A stretch of DNA of 64,000 nucleotides from Phycisphaeraceae bacterium (GTDB lineage: Bacteria > Planctomycetota > Phycisphaerae > Phycisphaerales > UBA1924), in assembly GCA_007693965.1 (NCBI GenBank), contig RECQ01000032.1, positions 22,645 to 86,644 of the forward strand, given 5' to 3'. Numbering within the stretch: position 1 is the first letter of the stretch; every line of letters begins with the position of its first letter. The position numbers were made by a program, and so were the translations under genes. Below the pieces are notes generated by a model, which saw only the letters and a program-made list of their open reading frames with translations, was not told where the DNA came from and made no database searches. Of the stretch, positions 52,745 through 59,751 are shown in pieces.

Positions 52745-53236
52745 ATGACAGTCCGTCTTGGTGAAGTCATGGTCGAGCAGGGCCTGCTGACGCGGGACCA
52801 GGTGCGCTGCATCCTCAAGGAGCAGCAGGCCCTGAAACGCCCCTTCGGCGAGCTGGCGGAGCGGCTCTTCGGCGTCTCTGAACGCGATGTTGAGATGGCC
52901 TGGGCCCGACAGTATGCGGGCATCGCCGAGCACATCGACCCGCGCGATCAGCCCATCGAGGCCGAGTTGCTCGCGCTCATCGACCGCCGCCAGGCGTGGC
53001 AGTTCCGCATGCTCCCACTCAGGCGCGATGGCGAGGAGATCATGGTCGCGACCATGGTCGAGCACCTGCCCCGCGCCCTCCGCTTCGCGATCAGACATTT
53101 CAACGAGCCCTGCTACCTCGTGATCTGCAGCCCCGAGGCGCTAGGCGAAGCCCTCATGCACAACTATCCCCTGAACGGCATGACGGCGAAATCCGTCTTC
53201 GGCGGCGCCGGCGTCGGTTCAGACCAGACGGACTGA
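52745..53236 (+). CDS. stand-alone GspE N-terminal (MshEN) domain protein
   Basis: A 163-residue protein consisting of a type II secretion GspE N-terminal domain without the ATPase. It shows RLGEVMVEQGLLTRDQVRCI, LKRPFGELAERLFGVSERDV, ARQYAGI and a second part with MLPLRRDGEEIMVATM. MshEN domains can bind cyclic di-GMP; key residues are LGxxLxxxGxLxxxxLxxAL-like, and here the first motif is RLGEVMVEQGLL. A regulatory or adaptor role is inferred. The strong ribosome binding site at 52730-52740 fixes ATG 52745. Confidence 0.75.
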   Translation: MTVRLGEVMVEQGLLTRDQVRCILKEQQALKRPFGELAERLFGVSERDVEMAWARQYAGIAEHIDPRDQPIEAELLALIDRRQAWQFRMLPLRRDGEEIMVATMVEHLPRALRFAIRHFNEPCYLVICSPEALGEALMHNYPLNGMTAKSVFGGAGVGSDQTD

Positions 53237-53261
53237 GAAGCGAGCGTCGACAAGCCCGACA

Positions 53262-54194
53262 TCAGTCGCGCCGTGTCGACCCGGGGTAGACCCACTCGGT
53301 CCCCGGCGTGTAGCCGAGCAGCTCGTACAGCTCTTTTCGCGGCTGCATCGTGTCGAGCGATGCTTCGACGTGGCCATCACGGCGCAGCGCTTCAAGGAAT
53401 TTCGTCACAGCGCCCATCGCCACGCGCAGTGATGTGACCGGGAAGATCACGCACGAGTACCCGAGTGATTCCCAGCGATCCATCGGGATGATCGGCGTCT
53501 TGCCGAACTCGGTCATGTTGCCGAGCAGGAATGGTCCGCCATTTCGGCCGCGCCCGCGCACCGCCTCGGCGAAGCGCCCCAACTCTTCTTCGCTGTGAAA
53601 CCCTTCGGGGAAGAGCATGTCGGCGCCGGCGTCGAGGTAGGCCATCGACCGTTCGATGGCCTGATCGATCCCCTCGACGCTCCGGGCGTCGGTGCGGGCG
53701 CAGACGATGAAGGAGCCGCCCGAACAGGCGTCGCGGGCCGACGCTGCACGCGAAATCTTCTCCTGCATGTTGTCGACGCTCACCAGCGCCTTGCCGTCCA
53801 GGTGGCCGCAGCGTTTGGGGAAGACCTGGTCCTCGATGTGGAAGCCCGCAGCGCCGGCGCGGTGGTATTCCCACACCGTTCGGGTAAGCATTTCACCCTC
53901 GCCGAAACCGGTGTCGGCATCCGCGATGACGGGCAGGCCGGATGAATCCGCGACCTCGCGGATCACGCGGCTGAAGGCCTCCAGCGAGAGCAGGCCGATG
54001 TCGGGGACGCCCGACGCCGCCGAGATGGCGCCGCCGGAGACGTAGCACGCATCAAATCCGGCGTCCGCCACGGCCCGGGCCACGAGGCCGTTGAAGGCTC
54101 CGGGCATGGCGACGCAGGTGGTCTGCATCAGCCGGCGCAGCCGTGCCCCCGCATGTTCCCCGGTGACAAGAGTTTCGCCGTCACTGCTGCGCAT
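53262..54194 (-). CDS. isocitrate lyase/PEP mutase family protein (methylisocitrate lyase-like)
   Basis: A 310-residue TIM-barrel enzyme from ATG 54194. It shows MPGAFNGLVARAVADAGFDA, YVSGGAISAASGVPDIGLL, the Mg-binding IADADTGFGEGEM, FHIEDQVFPKRCGHLDGKAL with the catalytic Cys in KRCGH, and IVCARTDARSVEGID. These match 2-methylisocitrate lyase (PrpB), which splits methylisocitrate to pyruvate and succinate. Close relatives include oxaloacetate decarboxylase, so substrate is not certain. No prpC or prpD gene is adjacent. The frame extends to 54395 but the Met at 54194 fits the family start. Confidence 0.87.
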   Translation of the reverse strand: MRSSDGETLVTGEHAGARLRRLMQTTCVAMPGAFNGLVARAVADAGFDACYVSGGAISAASGVPDIGLLSLEAFSRVIREVADSSGLPVIADADTGFGEGEMLTRTVWEYHRAGAAGFHIEDQVFPKRCGHLDGKALVSVDNMQEKISRAASARDACSGGSFIVCARTDARSVEGIDQAIERSMAYLDAGADMLFPEGFHSEEELGRFAEAVRGRGRNGGPFLLGNMTEFGKTPIIPMDRWESLGYSCVIFPVTSLRVAMGAVTKFLEALRRDGHVEASLDTMQPRKELYELLGYTPGTEWVYPGSTRRD

Positions 54195-54253
54195 CGCTGT
54201 CGTGCTCCTGGGCCGGAGGGAGAACCACCCGATTCTCGGGGCAGTCGCCCGGC

Positions 54254-54280
54254 TTGCAACGTGTCCCAACCCAGTATAAT
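54254..54280 (+). promoter_or_regulatory. promoter of the RRM protein gene
   Basis: A perfect TATAAT at 54275-54280 with TTGCAA at 54254-54259, 15 bases upstream (four of six to TTGACA). The transcript would have a leader of about 130 bases, as often seen for cold-regulated RNA-binding proteins. Confidence 0.6.
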
Positions 54281-54417
54281 CCGCCCCGACCTCACCGGAA
54301 GCCGGCAGCGACGGTCCAACCGGCGGGGGTGTTCGAACCGACGCGCGATTCTGCCCGAGCTGCGACACCGGTTCCTGTTCACGCGACTCGGGCATCGATT
54401 TTGAGGATGGGTCCGCT

Positions 54418-54759
54418 ATGAGGATCTATGTCGGGAACCTTCCCTTCAGCGTGGATGAGACCGAACTCCGGTCCCTCTTTGAGTCACACGGCGAAGTCGA
54501 GTCTGCCACGATCGTGATTGATCGTGAGACCGGTCGCCCGCGTGGATTCGGCTTTGTGGAAATGAAGAGCGACGACGACGCCAACGCCGCCATCACGGCG
54601 CTCAACAACACCGAGATGGGCGGCCGCTCTCTCGTCGTCAACGAAGCCCGTCCGCGCGAGCCGCGTCGAGGCGGCGGCGGTGGAGGTGGCTACGGCGGCG
54701 GTGGCGGCGGTGGCTACGGCGGTGGTGGCGGCGGGGGAGGACGTCGCGGCGGATGGTGA
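54418..54759 (+). CDS. glycine-rich RRM RNA-binding protein
   Basis: A 113-residue protein. Residues 1-~80 are one RNA recognition motif: RNP2 MRIYVGNLPF and RNP1 GRPRGFGFVEM, with ESHGEVESATIVIDRETGR between. The rest is an Arg then Gly-rich tail with repeated GGGGGYGGG. Such proteins act as RNA chaperones, often in cold stress, in cyanobacteria and others. It has its own promoter (54254-54280) and terminator (54813-54853). Confidence 0.94.
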   Translation: MRIYVGNLPFSVDETELRSLFESHGEVESATIVIDRETGRPRGFGFVEMKSDDDANAAITALNNTEMGGRSLVVNEARPREPRRGGGGGGGYGGGGGGGYGGGGGGGGRRGGW

Positions 54760-54812
54760 AAAGCGCGACCCACCTTCGGACAGTCAACTCCGAGTGAGGA
54801 AAAATCCAGCAT

Positions 54813-54853
54813 GCGGGCGTCGTCCAGTATGACCTGGCGTCGCCCGCTTTGTT
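54813..54853 (+). terminator. terminator of the RRM protein gene
   Basis: GCGGGCG (54813-54819) pairs with CGCCCGC (54841-54847), with an inner CCAG/CTGG extension, followed by TTTGTT. Confidence 0.65.
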
Positions 54854-54990
54854 GATGATAGATCTGGTTGCAGGGTTGCCTAGATTCTCAGGCAGCCTCC
54901 CGGTTCAGGGGATGTGAGGGGGAAGGCGGTGTTGTCCGAGAAAAAATTTACATTTCCCCGGGCCCCGCGGGAATAATCCGGGATTTCCTG

Positions 54991-55018
54991 TTGACCAATC
55001 CGGGCCGTTGGTCATACT
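54991..55018 (+). promoter_or_regulatory. promoter overlapped by an inverted repeat (putative operator)
   Basis: TTGACC (54991-54996), a 16-base spacer and CATACT (55013-55018) form a promoter for the haloperoxidase gene at 55231. TGACCAA (54992-54998) and TTGGTCA (55008-55014), a perfect 7-bp inverted repeat with nine bases between, cover both boxes. A dimeric repressor bound here would block polymerase; that role is inference. Confidence 0.5.
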
Positions 55019-55032
55019 GGCGTCAACGGAGA

Positions 55033-55050
55033 AACCGTCATCTGACGGTT
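55033..55050 (+). promoter_or_regulatory. perfect palindrome in the leader of the haloperoxidase gene
   Basis: AACCGTCA, TC, TGACGGTT: two perfect 8-base arms with a two-base centre, about 15 bases after the predicted -10 box. Either an operator or a start-proximal RNA hairpin. Confidence 0.45.
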
Positions 55051-55230
55051 CATGAGTCAGTCTGTAAAGGAATAAGTGGAAGAAACACGCGTCCTCACCT
55101 GCGCCATGTTGCGTTGTGTGTTCGCCTTCGCTTTCTCGCACGAGTTGTGCACATTGGCGCTCGTGTTTGTAGTGGGGAGTGTCCCCATCACACTGGCACT
55201 GGATTCGGGGAGCAGGGAGTATAGAAACGT

Positions 55231-56604
55231 ATGAAAAAGTGGAATGTCACAATCGGCGTCGCCGCACTGGTCGCTTCTTCTGGACTGGCGAGGGCTGACG
55301 AAATGCTGACCTGGAACGGCATGTGGATGGACACCATCCGCGATGTCGGCGGCGCTCCGACGCCCCTCTCGCGCATCGGCGCCATGATGTCGACGGCCGT
55401 CTATGACTCCGTCATGGCCATCGAGCGCACGCACCAGCCGTATGCCATGAACATGCCCGTACAGCCGGCCGGCACATCCGCCGACGCCGCCGCGGCCAAG
55501 GCGGCCCACACCGTCCTCTCGACGATGTTCCCGCAGTACAAGTCCTCGTACGACGCCCAGCTCGCGACCTCGCTCGCCAAAATTCCCGCCGGACCCGGCA
55601 GGGATGCAGGCGTCGCGCTCGGCGAAACAGTTGCAAATGGCATTATCGCTCTGCGCATGAACGATGGCTCCGACGGGCCGATGGATTACACCCACGGGAA
55701 CAACCCCGGCGACTACCGCCCGACCTATCCGGACTTTCAATTGCATCCCTTCACACCCCAATGGGGCAAGGTCACGCCATGGGCCATGACCAGCGGCTCG
55801 CAGTTCCGCCCCAACGGCGTGGTCGGCTACACCAACATGAACGACCTGCTCACCAGCCCCGAGTACACCGCGGCCTTCAATGAGGTCAAGGAGCTCGGCG
55901 CCCTGAACAGCGCCACCCGTACCGCCGAGCAGACCGAGATCGGCTTCTTCTGGGCCAACGATGTCGACGGCACCTACAAGCCGCCGGGACACCTGGGCAA
56001 CATCACCGCCGAGATTTCGCAGCAGGCCGGCCTTTCGATGGCCGAGAACGCCCGCCTCTTCGCCATGGTGAACGTCGCCATGGCCGACGCCGGCATCGCC
56101 GCCTGGGACACCAAGTACCAGACCGACATCGACCTGTGGCGCCCCATCACCGGCATCCGCGAGGCTGACACCGATGGCAACCCCGACACGGTGCAGGATG
56201 AGAACTGGGTGCCGCTGAACCCCTTCAGCCCGCCCTTCCCCGCGTGGGTCTCCGGGCACGCCACCTTCGGCGCCGCCCATGCCGCCGCCCTCGCCGCCTA
56301 CTTCGGCGAGGATGGCCTCGGCTTCGACTTCACCATCTCCAGCGAGGATCCGTTCTACCTCGCGCTCCCGGGCGTCGACGGCACGCGCACCTTCTCCTCC
56401 TTCAGCGAGATGGCCGAAGAGAACTGGCGCAGCCGCATCTACATCGGCGTTCACTGGGACTTCGACGGCGCCGAGGGCAACTGGCTCGGCACGCAGATCG
56501 GCCAGTACGTCGGTGAGAACTTCTTCCTGATCCCCACCCCCGGCGCCGGCGTGCTCTTCGCGCTCGCGATGGTCGGCGGCGTGGTCCGTCGTCGCCGCGA
56601 CTGA
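55231..56604 (+). CDS. secreted vanadium haloperoxidase-like protein with PEP-CTERM-like tail
   Basis: A 457-residue protein with a signal peptide (MKKWNVTIGVAALVASSGLA, cut near ARA-DE). The body has the PAP2/vanadium haloperoxidase fold signature: PFPAWVSGHATFGAAHAA with the acid-base His, and SRIYIGVHWDFDGAEGNWLG with Arg and the vanadate-ligand His. Such enzymes oxidise halides with peroxide, and relatives are acid phosphatases. The C-terminus PTPGAGVLFALAMVGGVVRR plus RRD is a PEP-CTERM-like sorting signal (short motif, helix, Arg cluster), implying exosortase-dependent handling. It has its own promoter and terminator. Confidence 0.82.
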   Translation: MKKWNVTIGVAALVASSGLARADEMLTWNGMWMDTIRDVGGAPTPLSRIGAMMSTAVYDSVMAIERTHQPYAMNMPVQPAGTSADAAAAKAAHTVLSTMFPQYKSSYDAQLATSLAKIPAGPGRDAGVALGETVANGIIALRMNDGSDGPMDYTHGNNPGDYRPTYPDFQLHPFTPQWGKVTPWAMTSGSQFRPNGVVGYTNMNDLLTSPEYTAAFNEVKELGALNSATRTAEQTEIGFFWANDVDGTYKPPGHLGNITAEISQQAGLSMAENARLFAMVNVAMADAGIAAWDTKYQTDIDLWRPITGIREADTDGNPDTVQDENWVPLNPFSPPFPAWVSGHATFGAAHAAALAAYFGEDGLGFDFTISSEDPFYLALPGVDGTRTFSSFSEMAEENWRSRIYIGVHWDFDGAEGNWLGTQIGQYVGENFFLIPTPGAGVLFALAMVGGVVRRRRD

Positions 56605-56629
56605 ACTCAATTGCAACTGCACTTCACTG

Positions 56630-56652
56630 CGGCCCCTCCGGGGGCCGTTTTT
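56630..56652 (+). terminator. terminator of the first haloperoxidase gene
   Basis: CGGCCCC, loop TCCG, GGGGCCG followed by TTTTT (56648-56652): a textbook intrinsic terminator 26 bases after the stop. Confidence 0.85.
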
Positions 56653-56731
56653 ATGCGCACATTGCCGTCCGCCGGCGGGCGACCAGGTCTCCGCCTCTTG
56701 GAGGGCGATCGCCGGAATCACTGGAAATTCC

Positions 56732-56761
56732 TTGACATATCGCTCCTCACCGGAGGATACT
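56732..56761 (+). promoter_or_regulatory. promoter of the second haloperoxidase gene
   Basis: TTGACA (56732-56737) is a perfect -35; an 18-base spacer leads to GATACT (56756-56761). ATACTG with CG nearby matches the first gene's promoter (ATACTGGCG there, ATACTGACG here), suggesting shared control. Confidence 0.55.
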
Positions 56762-56923
56762 GACGCACGATCAACTCCAGGCGGGGCCCCTTGCATCCCG
56801 ATTGGTGGCGGCCCGATCAGTGAGCGGCGCCCGGCGTTGAGCGTTCACGCATCATTCGGAGATGCGTCAGAATTAAGTTGGATCAGGACACAGAATGCGA
56901 ACCGGTTTCGCAATGGAGAGAGA

Positions 56924-59086
56924 ATGATGAGCACCACGCATCGCAAGGGAGGTTTAATTTTCTGCGTGCTCGCCGTCGGCGGACTCGCGGTCTCGGCGAT
57001 GGCGCAGTCGCGTCTGGCCCCCGGCGCACTCAACGCGCCAGAGCGAGGCGGCGCACAGCCGGGTGAAGTCGACTCAGAACGTCCCTCGCCCCGAGGCGTG
57101 CAACTGCCCGCGGCCCGGCAGGCGAATCCCATGTCGGTCACGCAGCGCGGCGCGCAGCACTCGGTGGCCCGGCTCTGGAATGAAGAGCTGCTCGACGCCA
57201 TCCGGCGCGACACGCCCCGTCCGCCCGTCCACTCGCGCAACCTCTTCCACGTCTCCGCCGCCATGTACGACGCATGGGCCGCGTACGACTCCGACGCAAA
57301 CGCGGTGCTGCGCCATGAGTCGGCATCCGCAGTGAACGTCGAGGCCGCCCGCAACGAGGCGATCAGTTACGCGGCGTACCGCGTGCTCACCCATCGCTTC
57401 GCCAACTCGCCCGGCCAGACGCTCACGCAGGCCGCCATCGACGGCCTGATGGGCACGCTCGGCTACAACATCAACATCACCACTACGGCTGGTCAGAGCC
57501 CCGCCGCGGTCGGCAACCGCATCGCCGCCGCCATCATCACGCAATCGTTCAACGACGGCTCCAACGAGCTCGGCAACTTCGCTGACACCAGCGGCTATGC
57601 GCCATTCAACGGCCCGCTCGTCGTCGAGAATCCTGGGACCGGCGGCATGAACGACATCAACCGCTGGCAGCCGCTCGTCGTCCCGGGCGCCATGAATCCG
57701 CAGGGTTTCCTGGCGCCGCACTGGGGCGATGTCACCCCCTTCGCCCTCACCCGCCCCGCGCCCGGCGCCCTCTACACCGATCCCGGGCCGCCCCCGCTCA
57801 TCGGCGGCATCGGCGATGCAATCGCGCGCGAGGACATCCTCGAAGTCATCCGCGCCAGCGGCACGCTCGATCCCGACGACGGCGTGATGATCAACATCTC
57901 GCCGAGATTCGTCGGCAACAACCCGCTCGGAACGCAGGATGGAACGGGACACCCCGTCAATCCCGAGACCGGCATGCCATACCCGGACAACTTCGTCCTT
58001 CGCGGCGACTGGGGTCGCGTCCTCGCCGAGTTTTGGGCTGACGGGCCGCTCTCCTCAACGCCTCCCGGTCACTGGAACGAGATCGCCAATGAGGTCGCGG
58101 ACTATCCCGGCTTCGAGAAGCGCATCGGCGGCGTCGGCCCCATCGTCGATGATCTCGAATGGGATGTGAAGCTCTACCTCGCCCTCAACGGCGCCGTCCA
58201 TGACAGCGCCATCGGCACGTGGGAAGTCAAGGCCGTCTACGACTTCGCCCGCCCGATCTCACACATCCGTGAGATGGGCGCGCTCGGTCAGTCCACCGAC
58301 GACACACTGCCCTCCTACCACCCCAACGGCCTGCCACTCGAAGACGGCGTCGTCGAGCTCATCACCGCCGACTCCACCCAGCCCGGCGAGCGCCACGAAC
58401 ACCTCGCCGCGCACATCGGTGAGATTGCCCTCTTCTCCTGGATCGGTCACCCCGGCGATCCGCTGAACGAATACGCAGGCTGCGGCTGGGTGCGCGCTGT
58501 CGAGTGGATTCCCTACCAGCAGTTCGATTTCGTCACGCCGCCCTTCGCGGGCTACACCTCCGGCCACAGCGGCTTCAGCCGTTCATCAGCCGAAGTGCTC
58601 ACGGCCATGACGGGTTCTCCCTACTTCCCCGGCGGCCTCGGCGAGTTCCTCGCCACCACCGGCCCCGGCGGATTCGATCTGGGCTTCGAATTCGGCCCCA
58701 ATCAGGATGTGCTGCTCCAGTGGGCGACCTACTACGACGCCGCCGATGAAGCCGGCATCTCCCGCATCTACGGCGGCATCCACCCCGCGCTCGACGACTT
58801 CCCCGGTCGGATCATGGGCGCCGTCACCGGTCAGAACGCCGCGGCCGTCGCCAAGGACTATTTCGCCGGCGAGGCCCACGGCGCCTGCCCCGCCGATTGG
58901 AACGGCGACGGCGCCGTCACCGCCCGCGACCTGACCCAGTTCATGACAGACTGGCGCAACGGGAACGCCGATTTCAACTTCGACGGCGTCACCGACCAGG
59001 CGGATCTTCAGGACTTCGTCGCGGCATGGGTCAACAGCTGCCCGTGGATCAAGAAGGATGTTCCTAAGGGGCGTCCCACGCGCTGA
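56924..59086 (+). CDS. secreted vanadium haloperoxidase-like protein with dockerin-like repeats
   Basis: A 720-residue protein (ATG 56924; ATG 56927 fits the GGAG at 56915 as well). A signal peptide (GGLIFCVLAVGGLAVSAMAQ) is followed by a haloperoxidase/PAP2-type domain: RDTPRPPVHSRNLFHVSAAM, FAGYTSGHSGFSRSSAEV with the SGH acid-base His, and ISRIYGGIHPALDDFPGR with Arg and His. The C-terminus (about 660-720) has two dockerin-like calcium repeats: DWNGDGAVTARDL and DFNFDGVTDQADL. It is paralogous in domain but much longer than the gene upstream. A strong terminator follows. Confidence 0.82.
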   Translation: MMSTTHRKGGLIFCVLAVGGLAVSAMAQSRLAPGALNAPERGGAQPGEVDSERPSPRGVQLPAARQANPMSVTQRGAQHSVARLWNEELLDAIRRDTPRPPVHSRNLFHVSAAMYDAWAAYDSDANAVLRHESASAVNVEAARNEAISYAAYRVLTHRFANSPGQTLTQAAIDGLMGTLGYNINITTTAGQSPAAVGNRIAAAIITQSFNDGSNELGNFADTSGYAPFNGPLVVENPGTGGMNDINRWQPLVVPGAMNPQGFLAPHWGDVTPFALTRPAPGALYTDPGPPPLIGGIGDAIAREDILEVIRASGTLDPDDGVMINISPRFVGNNPLGTQDGTGHPVNPETGMPYPDNFVLRGDWGRVLAEFWADGPLSSTPPGHWNEIANEVADYPGFEKRIGGVGPIVDDLEWDVKLYLALNGAVHDSAIGTWEVKAVYDFARPISHIREMGALGQSTDDTLPSYHPNGLPLEDGVVELITADSTQPGERHEHLAAHIGEIALFSWIGHPGDPLNEYAGCGWVRAVEWIPYQQFDFVTPPFAGYTSGHSGFSRSSAEVLTAMTGSPYFPGGLGEFLATTGPGGFDLGFEFGPNQDVLLQWATYYDAADEAGISRIYGGIHPALDDFPGRIMGAVTGQNAAAVAKDYFAGEAHGACPADWNGDGAVTARDLTQFMTDWRNGNADFNFDGVTDQADLQDFVAAWVNSCPWIKKDVPKGRPTR

Positions 59087-59132
59087 TCGCGCCGCCTGCG
59101 GCCGCTGCCCGAAGTTCAGTCAGAGAAACACC

Positions 59133-59167
59133 GCCCCGCGCCGGTTTGCCGGCGCGGGGCTTTCGTT
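59133..59167 (+). terminator. terminator of the second haloperoxidase gene
   Basis: GCCCCGCGCCGG, loop TTTG, CCGGCGCGGGGC: a perfect 12-bp stem followed by TTTCGTT, 46 bases after the stop at 59086. Confidence 0.88.
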
Positions 59168-59312
59168 CCGCCGCAACGCTCGAATCCTCTCCCGGCGGAC
59201 GCCCGACCAACCGGGAACCGACTCCGGCGGACCCGGGAAGTCGAGCCCGCACCAGACACCTATCCTGTATCCTTTGAGGCCCGATTCCGCACCCCGAGGC
59301 CAGTGAGCCGCC

Positions 59313-59444
59313 ATGACCACAGCCCTCCACACACCGACCAGCGAGTTCGAGAAAAAGGACCGCTGCGCCGACCTTGATCACCGCCCCCGCATCCTGCTGG
59401 GCAAGATGGGCCACGACCGCGGCGCCAAGGTCATCGCCTTCTGA
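59313..59444 (+). pseudogene. truncated 5' copy of the B12-GTPase gene
   Basis: A 43-codon reading frame identical in its first ~25 residues to the gene at 62748 (MTTALHTPTSEFEKKDRCAD then LDHRPR). It then reads ILLGKMGHDRGAKVIAF and stops. Compared with the full gene, nine bases are lost between two GGCC repeats, removing part of the B12-binding DGHDRG motif, and several silent changes are present. Similarity also covers part of the upstream region (CTATCCTGT at 59258 and before 62700). It is too short to fold as a B12 domain. Confidence 0.85.
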
Positions 59445-59751
59445 AGCCGGAACGCTCGTGAGGCGTCGCCAAGTGGGCCATATTGATGGGATTGTGGTGC
59501 ACCCTGTGACATTCGGGCAATGTACGGAAAGGCGGCAAACGCACTTTCGAGCGCAGTGTAAAATTCGGACCATCACGGATGAAAAAGGAATAATTGGGCG
59601 TATTTTTTATTGAATTCCATCCCTCATCCGTCATGTTGAACCAACCTTACAGGGTCCGGATGGCACCGCGCCGTTGCATCATGACCGCGCAGCCTGACAC
59701 TCCACCTTGAACGAACTCCGCGAATTGAACATTGCCCGAGAGGATTGTGAT
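59445..59751 (+). other. AT-richer intergenic region upstream of the dockerin protein
   Basis: 307 bases noticeably poorer in G+C than the rest of the window, with T-runs (ATTTTTTATTG at 59601) and no convincing gene. It probably holds the promoter of the following gene. Confidence 0.5.

Larger units (their letters stand above)
54760..55230 (+). other. terminator, promoter and leader between RRM gene and haloperoxidase gene
   Basis: 471 bases: a terminator at 54813-54853, then a promoter with an overlapping inverted repeat (54991-55018), a perfect palindrome (55033-55050) and a leader that ends with a small stem TGGGGA/TCCCCA. No convincing gene. Confidence 0.6.
56605..56923 (+). other. intergenic region between the two haloperoxidase genes
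   Basis: 319 bases with a terminator at 56630-56652, a promoter at 56732-56761 and the leader of the second gene. No gene is seen. Confidence 0.6.

Noticed and set aside
54868..55224. Frame of 118 codons before the haloperoxidase gene
   Set aside because: It covers a promoter with a dyad and reads as Arg/Gly/His-rich noise; no ribosome binding site.
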